A DNA stretch of 64,000 nt from JAOUGY01 sp963785075. Its GTDB lineage: Bacteria; Actinomycetota; Acidimicrobiia; Spongiisociales; ZC4RG35. Numbering within the stretch: the first letter of the stretch is position 1; every line of letters starts with the position of its first letter. The translations under genes were made by a program, and so were the position numbers. The DNA lies in NCBI GenBank assembly GCA_963785075.1, contig CAWATW010000003.1, positions 124,001 through 188,000 on the forward strand. The letters run 5' to 3'. This document shows positions 25,508-34,226 of this stretch, one piece after another. The notes beneath the pieces were generated by a model that ran no database searches, was not told the origin of the DNA, and saw only the letters and a list, made by a program, of their open reading frames with translations.

Positions 25508-27457
25508 TCAGGCCGTGATCCCCAGATTGCGGAGGAACGCCTGATCGTTGGGCTCACGTCCCAGGAAGTCCCGCAACAGGTCCATTCCATCCCTGGTGCC
25601 CCCTCGCTCGAGGATGGTGGAACGATACGACCGCCCAACGAGGGGGCTGGTGTACCCCTCCTCTTCGAACCGGGAGAACATGTCGTCCCCGAAGACCTCG
25701 GACCAGAGGTACCCGTAGTACCCGGCGTCGTACCCGCCCATCAGGTGCCCGAAGCTCGCTGGGAAGAAGGTGCCTTCCACCATCGGCAGGAGCGCGGCGG
25801 CGGTGGCCTCCTCGAGGATGTGATCCAGGTCCTTTGGCTGGGAGGTGTCGTGAAGGAGCATGTCGAGGAGCGCGAACTGGATCTGGCGCAGGGTGGCCAG
25901 TGAGATGTTGAGCTTCTTGGCGGCAGCCAATTGATTGACGGTCTCGGCTGGGATCGGTTCACCCGTGTCGTGATGTCGGGCGAATCTCGCGAGGACGTCG
26001 GGCTTCCACACCCAATGCTCCATGATCTGCGAGGGAGCCTCCACGAAGTCGCGTTCGGTCGAAGTGCCCGAGAACCGAACGAGGTCGACCGTCGTCAAGG
26101 TCTGATGGAGGATGTGACCGAACTCGTGGAAGAACGTCTCGACCTCCTGATGTGTGAGCAGCGAAGGGCGCCCACCGGCCGGCTTGGTGAAGTTGGCGAC
26201 GATGGCGGACACCGGCTTCTGATAGGAACCGTCGTCGAGGCGTCTGCCGGGAACGAGGGGGAACGCGGCCGCGTGGCTGAACTTGCCCTCCCGAGGAAAC
26301 AGGTCCATGTGGAAATGGGCAATGTCGCGACCGGTGTCGGTGTCGCTCATCAGATAGGTGATCACATCCGGGTGCCAGGTGGCCGCATTCACGCGCTCGT
26401 ACGCCAATCCGAAGACCTCTCCAGTGATCTGGAGGAGACCTTCGGTGACCTGTCCCAGCGGGAAGTACTCCGAGACAGCGGCCTGGTCTACGCCGAACTC
26501 GGTCTTGCGGAGCAAAGTGTCGTAGTACCGCCAGTCGTAGACCTGGAGCGGCGGCTCCTCACCGTCAGCGACGAGGAGGTCGTTCATTTTCGAGATCTCC
26601 CCGGCGGCGGCCTCCGCCAGCGGGCCTCGTAACGATCCGATGAACGCCTCGACCCGCTCTGGGTCCTTTGCCATCTTCTCGTCGAGCTGATGATGTGCCC
26701 ACGAGGGCCGATCGAACAACGTCGCGATCTCCGAGCGAATCCGGACGGCTTCCTCGAGAATCGGTCGGTTGACGTCGATCGCCCTGGAGTTGAACATCCG
26801 ATACACATCGGATCGCAGCGTGCGCGACTGGGCATGATCGAGGATTGGGATCACATGCGGATAGGCCATCGTCACGATGTAGCCGTCGTCGGCAGGCTCG
26901 AGCGAGTCGATGTAGCCGGCCGGGAGACCTGCCAGGTCAGACGCTTGCACGATCAGCTTCGAGTCGTCTTCGGCGATGTTGCGCTCGAACGCCACACCCA
27001 ACTCGACGAGCCGGTTGGTCAGATCCTTCACCTCGGCCCGCGCCTCTGGCGTCAACTCGTGTCCCGCCTTGCGGAAGTCGCGCAGGGTGAAATCGAGGAA
27101 ACGGCGGCGGTCACCGGCGAGCGTGGCGGCATCCGCCGACTCTGAGTAGGTCTTGACTGCGGAGTACAGGTCATCGCGGAACGCCAGTTCGACGCCCCAC
27201 TTCGATATCTGCTCCTCGACCTGTTTCCCGGCAGCGCGAACATCGGGGTCTGGGTGGACGTAACCCATGAACGCGGTCGTTCCGAAGGTGCGTGCCATGA
27301 GATCGGCCGCCGCGTCGAGGCGAGCGAGGACCTCGTCGTACCCGCCTTCACCTCCTGCGGTAACGATGGCATCGATCATGAGGTCGGCGGCCGCGATGGC
27401 CTCGTCGACTGAAGATCTGATCGACTTCGGTGTCACGGTGGAGTAGTCGAAGAGCAT
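25508..27457 (-). CDS. M3-family metallopeptidase (oligopeptidase)
   Basis: A 649-residue zinc peptidase of the thimet oligopeptidase/Dcp family, degrading cytoplasmic peptides. The zinc motif is HEFGH (about residues 440-444), with the third ligand in EAPSQIMEHW about 25 residues later. The C-terminal FGHLMGGYDAGYYGYLWSEVFGDDMFSRFEEEG is the family's substrate-binding loop. No signal peptide. It is divergent from the selenoprotein gene, 59 bases apart. Confidence 0.93.
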   Translation of the reverse strand: MLFDYSTVTPKSIRSSVDEAIAAADLMIDAIVTAGGEGGYDEVLARLDAAADLMARTFGTTAFMGYVHPDPDVRAAGKQVEEQISKWGVELAFRDDLYSAVKTYSESADAATLAGDRRRFLDFTLRDFRKAGHELTPEARAEVKDLTNRLVELGVAFERNIAEDDSKLIVQASDLAGLPAGYIDSLEPADDGYIVTMAYPHVIPILDHAQSRTLRSDVYRMFNSRAIDVNRPILEEAVRIRSEIATLFDRPSWAHHQLDEKMAKDPERVEAFIGSLRGPLAEAAAGEISKMNDLLVADGEEPPLQVYDWRYYDTLLRKTEFGVDQAAVSEYFPLGQVTEGLLQITGEVFGLAYERVNAATWHPDVITYLMSDTDTGRDIAHFHMDLFPREGKFSHAAAFPLVPGRRLDDGSYQKPVSAIVANFTKPAGGRPSLLTHQEVETFFHEFGHILHQTLTTVDLVRFSGTSTERDFVEAPSQIMEHWVWKPDVLARFARHHDTGEPIPAETVNQLAAAKKLNISLATLRQIQFALLDMLLHDTSQPKDLDHILEEATAAALLPMVEGTFFPASFGHLMGGYDAGYYGYLWSEVFGDDMFSRFEEEGYTSPLVGRSYRSTILERGGTRDGMDLLRDFLGREPNDQAFLRNLGITA

Positions 27458-27516
27458 GGAGTGACGATACCCCTCGGATGTCGGGAGGCGGGATCGACGA
27501 CGGTACGCTCGGCGGC

Positions 27517-27759
27517 ATGCAGACCGTCACCATCGAATTCTGCCGGGCCTGAAACTACACAGACCGTGCCGTGGGCATGGCGAGCGAGATCTTCGAACAG
27601 TTCGGACAGCGATATCGGGTCGACCTGGTCCCGGCTCGCGGAGGTGTCTTCGAGGTGCATGTCGAGGGCCAGAGGGTCTTCTCCAAGAAGGAGTCAGGTA
27701 GGCACGCCGACTACGAGCGAGACGTTGCGCCTCATCTGCGACCCTCCGACCCGGAGTGA
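27517..27759 (+). CDS. SelW-like (Rdx family) selenoprotein, TGA codon read as Sec
   Basis: An ATG at 27517 opens MQTVTIEFCRA, then TGA at 27550-27552, then NYTDRAVGMASEIFEQFGQR and YRVDLVPARGGVFEVHVEGQ, RVFSKKESGRHADYERD. This is a complete thioredoxin-like Rdx/SelW domain in which TGA falls exactly at the second redox position of the CxxC/CxxU motif (C-R-A-U). Coding homology on both sides in one frame argues for selenocysteine. A hairpin just downstream (27564-27580: CCGTGCC, loop gtg, GGCATGG, with one G-U) puts the loop about 19 bases after the TGA, where bacterial SECIS loops lie. Ordinary gene finders would start it at GTG 27571 and lose the active site. 80 residues in all. Confidence 0.82.
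27564..27580 (+). promoter_or_regulatory. Candidate bacterial SECIS stem-loop
   Basis: A 7-bp stem around a gtg loop, starting 11 bases after the in-frame TGA of the SelW-like gene. Position fits a SelB-binding element, but the stem is short and was judged by eye. Confidence 0.45.
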
Positions 27760-27826
27760 GCCTGCGCTCGTCGGGCCTCCATGGGGCCAAGACGAATCGC
27801 AACTGCAAAGCCACAGGTACAAAGAG

Positions 27827-27851
27827 CCCGGGGGCCATGATGGCCCCCGGG
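27827..27851. terminator. Bidirectional 11-bp stem-loop between convergent genes
   Basis: cccgggggcca and tggcccccggg around a tga loop, between the selenoprotein gene and the repeat-protein gene. It can serve both strands. Confidence 0.7.
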
Positions 27852-27869
27852 TACGGCAGGAGTGATCGG

Positions 27870-28409
27870 TCACCGCACGAGCGTCGTGATCCGGATCACC
27901 TCATCACGGGTGAGAGATGGAGCGAGCTGTGCCATCCGGTTGTACTCGTTCGTCTCGAACGACGTGTCCGGTTCCGGCATCAGGTTCAGCATGCGGTTCG
28001 TCTCGTTGACTTCGAAAGAAGCTTCGGCGGGCTCGAGCGCCAGCATCCTGTTCGCCTCGTTCACATCGAAGGAACCATCCGCCGGGGCAAGCTGCAGCAT
28101 CCTGCTGGCTTCGTTCACGTCGAAGGAACCATCCGCCGGGGCAAGCTGCAGCATCCGTGCGTACTCATTCGCTTCGAATGAACCGTCGGCGAGGAGGGTG
28201 TCCTCGTTCAGGCGATCGAAGAGGAGCACACCGGAAACCACGACGACCGCCAGTATCATGATCCAGCCGAGCCAGCGGACGTACGGGCTTCTCGGGGTCG
28301 GCGGAAGCACCCTCTCGTCCGGTGTCGCCTTGGGCTCCGGACGCTCGCGTACTCCGATGGACCCCTCGCTCGTCGAAACGCTCGTGTCTCTGTCGAGGAC
28401 ATTCGTCAT
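27870..28409 (-). CDS. Single-pass membrane protein with five tandem ~18-residue repeats
   Basis: A 179-residue protein. A charged, Pro-rich cytoplasmic N-terminus precedes one membrane helix (WLGWIMILAVVVVSGVLLF). Outside it are five tandem repeats of the type ADGSFDVNEASRMLQLAP. The unit keeps a SF-x-x-NE-x-x-RM core; copies begin with ADGSFEANEYARML, ADGSFDVNEASRML, ADGSFDVNEANRML, AEASFEVNETNRML and PDTSFETNEYNRMA. The ATG at 28409 follows aaggagg with ideal spacing. I recognise no domain. It is divergent from the SARP-like regulator. Confidence 0.75.
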   Translation of the reverse strand: MTNVLDRDTSVSTSEGSIGVRERPEPKATPDERVLPPTPRSPYVRWLGWIMILAVVVVSGVLLFDRLNEDTLLADGSFEANEYARMLQLAPADGSFDVNEASRMLQLAPADGSFDVNEANRMLALEPAEASFEVNETNRMLNLMPEPDTSFETNEYNRMAQLAPSLTRDEVIRITTLVR

Positions 28410-28561
28410 GCGGGCCTCCTTGCTCATCTCCATTGTCAGGCGCGATCACTGGGTTCGGCTTGAGGTGCTCATGAGCGTTGCTTGCACCCAACTTGAGCCG
28501 TTCGACACTGGATCGGGATTGCCCAGGTGGGGACACTGGTGGTGGCGAGAGAGCTGGGCAC

Positions 28562-29296
28562 ATGCCTTCTCCATACATGGTTCGAGTCTTGGGTCCGATC
28601 GACATCGAGACGCCGGACGGGGTGGTCGAGGTGGGTGGCCATCACCCACGCTTCGTGCTCGGCGTCCTGGCTGTGTCAGTTGGACGAACGGTGCCGATTG
28701 ATCGACTGGTGGACTTGCTCTGGGGCGATGCGCCGCCCGTTTGCGCCCGCGGCACCCTCCAGTCCTATGTGTCGAGGCTGCGCTCCCTGCTGGGCCGCGA
28801 TGCCATTCGACTCGTCGATCACGGCTATGTGTTCGAGGCCGATCTCGACGAACTCGACGCCCTGCGATTCGAGGCACGCGTCCGGACCGCAGTCGCGTGC
28901 GAGGACCCTCTGGCCGCTCGGGCGGCATGCCATGAAGCTCTGTCGATGTGGCGTGGAGTGCCGTTCGGAGACCTCTCCGACCGGGATCCCTTCCGGTTGG
29001 AGGCGATTCGCCTGAACGAACTGCGCCTGGTGGCGATGGAGACGCAGGTCGACGCCGACATTCGGCTCGGGCATTCCGACCTCGTCGCCGGCACGCTCGA
29101 GGCGGCAGTGGAGGAGAACCCGTATCGGGAGCGACTCTGGCACCTGCTGATAAAGGCCCTCGCACAGCAGGGTCGGCGGGTGGAGGCCCTCAGGGCATGT
29201 GCCGATATCCGCCGCCTGCTCGTGGAGGTCGGGCTTCAGCCCGGGGACGAAATCGCCCGGCTCGAGGAACTAATCCTTCGTGGCGAGGGCGTGTGA
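28562..29296 (+). CDS. SARP-type transcriptional activator (winged helix plus BTAD)
   Basis: A 244-residue protein of the AfsR/SARP regulator type without the extra ATPase module. The N-terminal ~95 residues are an OmpR-like winged helix (VRVLGPIDIETPDGVVEVGG, VPIDRLVDLLWGDAPP, TLQSYVSRLRSLLG). The remaining ~150 residues are the bacterial transcriptional activation domain (ALSMWRGVPFGDL, LNELRLVAMETQVDADIRLG, ENPYRERLWHLLIKALAQQGRRVEALRACADIRRLLVEVGLQPG). Such proteins usually bind direct repeats near their targets. The divergent repeat protein is the nearest candidate target. Confidence 0.85.
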   Translation: MPSPYMVRVLGPIDIETPDGVVEVGGHHPRFVLGVLAVSVGRTVPIDRLVDLLWGDAPPVCARGTLQSYVSRLRSLLGRDAIRLVDHGYVFEADLDELDALRFEARVRTAVACEDPLAARAACHEALSMWRGVPFGDLSDRDPFRLEAIRLNELRLVAMETQVDADIRLGHSDLVAGTLEAAVEENPYRERLWHLLIKALAQQGRRVEALRACADIRRLLVEVGLQPGDEIARLEELILRGEGV

Positions 29297-29320
29297 GGGG
29301 CCCAACCGGTTGGCTGATCG

Positions 29321-30844
29321 TCAGCCCGGCCAGGGCGTCGGAGTGATATCGACCCGATCACCGCGGGCGACGGTGGCGAGCACCTGGGTCGCAGCCAGGT
29401 CCTCGGTGGTGATCGGGTTGCGATCGATCACCAGCAGATCCGCCTGAGCTCCGACGGTGATCGGGGCGCTTCCGTACATGTCGAGCGCCGTCTGCCGGTC
29501 GATCGACTCGACCGGGGTGAGAGGGTTCTCGCACGCCGCCGCCATCGCCTTCCACGGATTCGGATCCTCGACTGGCGAGTCCGATCCGCCGATCAGCTTG
29601 ACGCCGGCCTCGGCGAGGCTACGAAGAGGGTACGTCCACCGTGCTCGGCCGGCACCCACACGGTCCTCCAGCCAGTTCGCCTCGGAGGCGATGAATGAAG
29701 GCTGCACGCTCGCCGTGACCCCCGTCTCGGCGAATTCGGCCACGAGGGCTGGTGAGAGTACGGAGGCGTGTTCGACGCGGTACCGGGCCGGATCCGCCCA
29801 TCCGCCCTTCAGCGATCGAAAGAGGTCGAGCGCTGCGCGGTTGGCCCGATCGCCGATGGCGTGCACAGCCACGCGGCCTCCGAGGTCGAAGGTCGCCTCC
29901 GCCATCACGGCAGCCGTGCTCGGGTCGAGTCGCAACGTCCCTGAACCCGGGCCATCGGAGTATTGCTCCTCCATCGCCGCTGTGAACCCTCCCAGACTCC
30001 CATCGGCGAACAGCTTCAGGCCGGCCCATCCGACGGCGCCGTCCGCGCCGGCGATCCGATCGACCGCCTGTTCCAGGTCGGCTGGAGATGACGCCGTCAC
30101 GAAACAGTCCACAGCAATGGGCAATGAGGGGGCGATTGCGAGCAGATCCTCGAGCTCACTGCCCGACCCGCACCACATCGCGGTGGTGGTCGAGACAATG
30201 GCATCGATGCGCGTGATCCCGAGTCCCGAAAGTCCGCCGACCGCGGCGAGGAGTCGCTCGGGTCCCGGAGCCGGGATGTCGGTGGAGAGGGCGCTCGAAA
30301 CGAGCCCCACCGCGGTCTCGCGGAGCACGCCGGTGGGAGCACCGTCGCCGGAACGATCGATCGTCCCTCCCGGCGGATCGGGAGTATCGGCGGTCAGGCC
30401 TGCCCTTCGGAGGGCGGAGGTATTGCCGATCGCCACGTGGCCGCAGTAGCGAATCACGAAGACCGGGCGATTCACGAGCACCCGGTCGAGATCGTGTGCC
30501 GTCGGGAGTCGGCTCTCTCGGAGCTGGTGCTCATCGAGCCGGTTCGCCACGATGGGAACGCCGGGCGGCAGTTCGCGAGCCGCCTCGATGATGCGGACTC
30601 GGAGATCTGCGAAGTCGCGGGCGTCGAACACCGACAGACCGGTCACGGCAGCGGCGTAGCCGCTGGGGTGGATGTGCGCATCGCGCAATGCCCCCAAGAT
30701 CACGCCTTCGTGGACCTCGTGGGAGAACCCCGGCTCGAGGAGCTCTTCGGCGATTCCGACGGCGGTGATACGCCCCTGGTCGATGACAACGGTATCGGCA
30801 CCGGGACGTCCCAGCACGGCCGAAGCCGTGAGCAGGTGCGTCAC
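29321..30844 (-). CDS. Amidohydrolase family protein (YtcJ-like)
   Basis: A 507-residue metal-dependent hydrolase of the amidohydrolase_3 group. Motifs: LRDAHIHPSG (first metal-binding His pair), LKLFADGSLGG, VAVHAIGDRANRAALD, RVEHASVL, and GSDSPVEDPNPWKAM near the C-terminus. Substrates of this group are mostly unknown (amides, N-acyl amino acids). Its start overlaps the stop of the phosphatase gene by four bases. Confidence 0.85.
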   Translation of the reverse strand: MTHLLTASAVLGRPGADTVVIDQGRITAVGIAEELLEPGFSHEVHEGVILGALRDAHIHPSGYAAAVTGLSVFDARDFADLRVRIIEAARELPPGVPIVANRLDEHQLRESRLPTAHDLDRVLVNRPVFVIRYCGHVAIGNTSALRRAGLTADTPDPPGGTIDRSGDGAPTGVLRETAVGLVSSALSTDIPAPGPERLLAAVGGLSGLGITRIDAIVSTTTAMWCGSGSELEDLLAIAPSLPIAVDCFVTASSPADLEQAVDRIAGADGAVGWAGLKLFADGSLGGFTAAMEEQYSDGPGSGTLRLDPSTAAVMAEATFDLGGRVAVHAIGDRANRAALDLFRSLKGGWADPARYRVEHASVLSPALVAEFAETGVTASVQPSFIASEANWLEDRVGAGRARWTYPLRSLAEAGVKLIGGSDSPVEDPNPWKAMAAACENPLTPVESIDRQTALDMYGSAPITVGAQADLLVIDRNPITTEDLAATQVLATVARGDRVDITPTPWPG

Positions 30845-31623
30845 TCGCCGAGCCCCACCGTTTCGACGAGCGCGGCGTGGATGAGTCCGTTCGTCACGAC
30901 CACGCCTCCAGATCCCAGCCGGTATTCACCGCCACCGAACGCGGTCCAGGTGCCCCCCGCCTCCGACACGATGAGAAGTGCGGCGGCCGCGTCCCACGCG
31001 CCGAGTCCGTACTCCCAATAACCGTCGAGCCGGGCGGCGGCGACGTAGCACATGTCGAGCGCGGCCGAGCCCGCTCTCCGGATGCCCTGGACCTGTGACA
31101 ACACGCGAGTGAACACTCGGCCGTAGCGGTCGGCGTTCGATCGACGATCGTAGGGAAACCCGGTTGCGACGAGTCCGGCACCGATGTCGGCCTGCCCGCT
31201 GACCCGAATGTGGGATCCGTCGAGCCGGGCGCCCGCGCCCGACGATGCGGAGAACTCTTCACCTCGTGTCACATCGATCACCACCCCCGCCGTTGGCACG
31301 CCGTCGACCCACAGAGCAACGGAGACCGCCACCGGGGGGAACCCGTGGACGAAGTTGACCGTCCCGTCGAGTGGATCGGCGATCCAGACCCGTCCGGAGT
31401 CGAAGGCGGCCCCACCGCTCTCTTCGGCGAGCACCAGATCGGCGGGTCGCCTGGTCCGGATCATGTCGATGATGGCCCGTTCAGAGGCCTCGTCGGTCTC
31501 GGTGACCGGGTCGACGCTCGAGGTCTTGAACGATGGGACGGCCGATCCCGTGCCGAAGGCTTCGGCTACGATCTCGGCGCCGGCACGGGCGGCTTCGAGA
31601 GCGACGTCGAGGTCGGAGATCAT
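30841..31623 (-). CDS. Inositol monophosphatase family protein
   Basis: A 260-residue Mg2+-dependent, Li+-sensitive-type phosphatase. Motifs: DPVTETDEASERAI, LAEESGG, the metal site WIADPLDGTVNFVHGFP and the second signature GLGAWDAAAALLIVSEAGG. Substrate could be inositol phosphate, histidinol phosphate or another sugar phosphate; the sequence does not decide. It is the first gene of a two-gene operon with the amidohydrolase. Confidence 0.88.
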   Translation of the reverse strand: MISDLDVALEAARAGAEIVAEAFGTGSAVPSFKTSSVDPVTETDEASERAIIDMIRTRRPADLVLAEESGGAAFDSGRVWIADPLDGTVNFVHGFPPVAVSVALWVDGVPTAGVVIDVTRGEEFSASSGAGARLDGSHIRVSGQADIGAGLVATGFPYDRRSNADRYGRVFTRVLSQVQGIRRAGSAALDMCYVAAARLDGYWEYGLGAWDAAAALLIVSEAGGTWTAFGGGEYRLGSGGVVVTNGLIHAALVETVGLGE

Positions 31624-31716
31624 GTGTGCGAAGCTACCAGGACCGGGCGTGCCTGCTCAGATCCTGGGGCGAGACGTCCTACCCTCGTCCCGGTGCCCTG
31701 ATCGGAGGCTTCCCAG

Positions 31717-32691
31717 TTGGATCCATTCATCCTGACACCGGTCTTGGTCGAGCGCCCATGGGGCGGTCGCCGTCTCGACCGGTACGGCAAGCGCCTGCCC
31801 GAGGATTCGAAGTTCGGAGAGAGCTGGGAGGTCGCCGACCTGCCCGATCACGTGGCGCCGACCGTCGACGATCCGCGGTCCCGGGTGGCCACGGGGCCGT
31901 CGGAGGGGGCGGCGCTCTCCGATCTGATCGCCCGGTCGGCAGAGGCCCTGATGGGCCCCGTGCAACCCACAGCCGAGGGACGATTCCCACTGCTCGTGAA
32001 GCTGCTCGATGCCCGGGAAAACCTGTCGGTACAGGTTCACCCGGACGCCGAATACGTCGAACGACATCCGGAGGCCAGGCTCAAGACCGAGTCGTGGTAC
32101 GTGATGGAGGCAGAACCGGACGCAGAGTTGTTCCTCGATGTCGTCGACGGGGTGACACGCGACGACGTGATGGCGGTGCTCGGCTCTCAGCGGATCTCTA
32201 CGTTGCTGGGGAGAGTCCCAGCCCGGCGTGGGGCGTTTCACCACGTGCCCGCCGGCCTGATCCACGCTCTTGGCGGCGGTGTGATGGTGGCGGAGGTCCA
32301 AACCCCTTCCGACACCACGTTTCGGATGTACGACTGGGCGGAGGAATATGGACGGGCGCCACGCCGACTGCATCTGGTCGAGGCGGCGGAGAGCTTCGTG
32401 ATCCACCCGGTCCAAGCGTTCAGCTCGTCACCGCAGCCGGACGACGACACGCGCGCGCTGGTGACGACTCCACACTATTGGATGGTCGAGCATCGGTCCC
32501 ACGGCGGCACCATCCGACTGTCTTCGGCACCGGGGCCCAGGGTGATCTTGGTGATTGCCGGCTGGGCCACGGTCGAAGCGCTCGAGCTCGGTGCGGGCGA
32601 CACCGCAGTCGTGCCGGCAGCCGCCCTCCCGGTCATGCTGGAGGCATTCGACCGCACGGTGATCCTGGAGATAGGACTACCCCCGCCCTGA
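31717..32691 (+). CDS. manA: Mannose-6-phosphate isomerase, class I
   Basis: Interconverts fructose-6-phosphate and mannose-6-phosphate; zinc-dependent cupin. The 324-residue protein shows WGGRRLDRYGK, GESWEVAD, the zinc ligands in LSVQVHPDAEY and KTESWYVMEAEPDAE, and VPAGLIHALGGGVMVAEVQTPSDTTFRMYDW. The start is TTG at 31717, preceded by ggagg at 31704-31708; no better in-frame ATG exists. Supplies mannose precursors for glycolipids and mannosides. Confidence 0.88.
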   Translation: MDPFILTPVLVERPWGGRRLDRYGKRLPEDSKFGESWEVADLPDHVAPTVDDPRSRVATGPSEGAALSDLIARSAEALMGPVQPTAEGRFPLLVKLLDARENLSVQVHPDAEYVERHPEARLKTESWYVMEAEPDAELFLDVVDGVTRDDVMAVLGSQRISTLLGRVPARRGAFHHVPAGLIHALGGGVMVAEVQTPSDTTFRMYDWAEEYGRAPRRLHLVEAAESFVIHPVQAFSSSPQPDDDTRALVTTPHYWMVEHRSHGGTIRLSSAPGPRVILVIAGWATVEALELGAGDTAVVPAAALPVMLEAFDRTVILEIGLPPP

Positions 32692-32735
32692 GGTCCCCGG
32701 TCCACCTGCGATGCGAGGCGTGAGACAATCGCGGG

Positions 32736-34226
32736 GTGCGATCGGTCGGAATCTCGGCTCTCGCGGGCTGGTTGCTCTACGCCGCCTTTCCCCCCATCGG
32801 GATCGGCTTCCTTGTGCTGCCTGCACTGGCGCTCTTCATGTGGGCGCTGGAGACGGTCGAGAGCCGCCGGGGAGCGATCGCTTCGGGTGCGGCGTTCGGC
32901 CTCGTCTTCTTCGGATTCTTGTTTCCCTGGCTCACGGAGCTGGGCCTGGTTGCATTCGTTCCACTGTGGCTCGTCCAATCGGTGTTCACCGGTTTGTTCG
33001 GTTGGCTGATGTGGTGGGCTCGGCGTTTTGCGGGATGGCGATACCTGGCGGTGGCGGTGGCGGGGTGGTCTGCGATGGAAGGGCTTCGTGCTCGCTTCCC
33101 GCTCGGGGGATTCGAGTGGGGATTGGTGGGCTACCCGATCGGCGAGTACGAGGCAACCCGGTCTGCCGCCCAATGGATCGGGACGACCGGGTGGTCGGCA
33201 GTCGTCCTGTTCGTGGCCGCCGGTCTCGTCCTTGCCATCCGGCACGGCCGCTGGGTGCCGTTCCTCGTTGCCGCCGCGGCGGTGAGCCTGCTCGGGGTAG
33301 CCGGATCGATGTGGCCCGCGGTCAGCGATGGAACGACCGTGCGTGTGGCGGTCATTCAGGGGTCGACACCGTGCCCCGGTTCGCACTGTGACAACGAGCG
33401 ATTCCGAACGTACACGTCACACCTGGAGTTGACGCGTTCGCTGCCCGCGGGGTCGGTCGACCTGGTGGTGTGGCCCGAAGGCTCGAGTGGCGGTTTCTCT
33501 GCCGATCCCGTACTCGATCCGGCGATCGGGGCCGAGATGGGTGCCGAAGCATCGCGCATCGAAGCGGTGCTCTTGGCCGGTGGGGACAGACCACTCAACG
33601 ACCGGGAATGGGTCAACTCCAACGTCGTGTTCGACGAGTCGGGAGCGATCGTCGGCGAGTATCGCAAGCGGCATCCGGTGCCCTTTGGCGAGTACATACC
33701 GCTCCGGCCCCTGTTCCAATGGATCTCCGCTCTCGATGCGATCCCACGGGACATGATTCCGGGCGCCGAGCCGGTGGTGTTCGACGTGTCTTGGGGGCGT
33801 CTTGGTTCGGTCGTGTCGTGGGAAGGGTCGTTCGCCCGATTCAGTCGTGATGAGGTCGAAGCGGGCGCACAACTGATCGTGGTCGCCACCAACCAGGGGA
33901 GTTACCCCTACAGCGACGCGTCCGACCAGTTCATCGCAATGACCCGGATGAGGTCGGCAGAGCTGGGTACGGATGTGATCCACGCCGGTGTGGTCGGACG
34001 GTCCACGATCATCACCGACGGCGGCAAGGTCGGCCCCGTGACCGGGCAAGCCACGTCCGAGATCCTCCTCGGGGATGTGCAGCTGAGGAACGCCGGTCTC
34101 ACTCTGTACGCTCGGCTCGGCAACTGGCTCCAATGGATCGCCATCTCGGCCGGCGTCGCCGTGGCGCTGGCTTCACGACGATCGACCTCCGGCAAGGCCG
34201 TCGAGGCGGTTCAAGAGAAGCGCTGA
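32736..34226 (+). CDS. lnt: Apolipoprotein N-acyltransferase with Ser at the nucleophile position
   Basis: A 496-residue membrane enzyme of lipoprotein maturation. About six N-terminal membrane helices are followed by a nitrilase-fold periplasmic domain and a last C-terminal helix. The expected catalytic Glu (VVWPEGSSGG, near residue 248) and Lys (YRKRHPVPFGEYIPL, near 309) are present. The nucleophile Cys of the CxE motif is not: the segment reads GSVVSWEGSF with Ser361. The codon is TCG and the frame is intact. The start is GTG 32736. Either the enzyme works differently or it is a non-canonical homolog. Confidence 0.85.
   Translation: MRSVGISALAGWLLYAAFPPIGIGFLVLPALALFMWALETVESRRGAIASGAAFGLVFFGFLFPWLTELGLVAFVPLWLVQSVFTGLFGWLMWWARRFAGWRYLAVAVAGWSAMEGLRARFPLGGFEWGLVGYPIGEYEATRSAAQWIGTTGWSAVVLFVAAGLVLAIRHGRWVPFLVAAAAVSLLGVAGSMWPAVSDGTTVRVAVIQGSTPCPGSHCDNERFRTYTSHLELTRSLPAGSVDLVVWPEGSSGGFSADPVLDPAIGAEMGAEASRIEAVLLAGGDRPLNDREWVNSNVVFDESGAIVGEYRKRHPVPFGEYIPLRPLFQWISALDAIPRDMIPGAEPVVFDVSWGRLGSVVSWEGSFARFSRDEVEAGAQLIVVATNQGSYPYSDASDQFIAMTRMRSAELGTDVIHAGVVGRSTIITDGGKVGPVTGQATSEILLGDVQLRNAGLTLYARLGNWLQWIAISAGVAVALASRRSTSGKAVEAVQEKR

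Noticed and set aside
27571..27759. A 62-residue protein starting at GTG 27571
   Set aside because: It lacks the first strand and the redox motif of its family; the TGA read as selenocysteine explains the full domain better.
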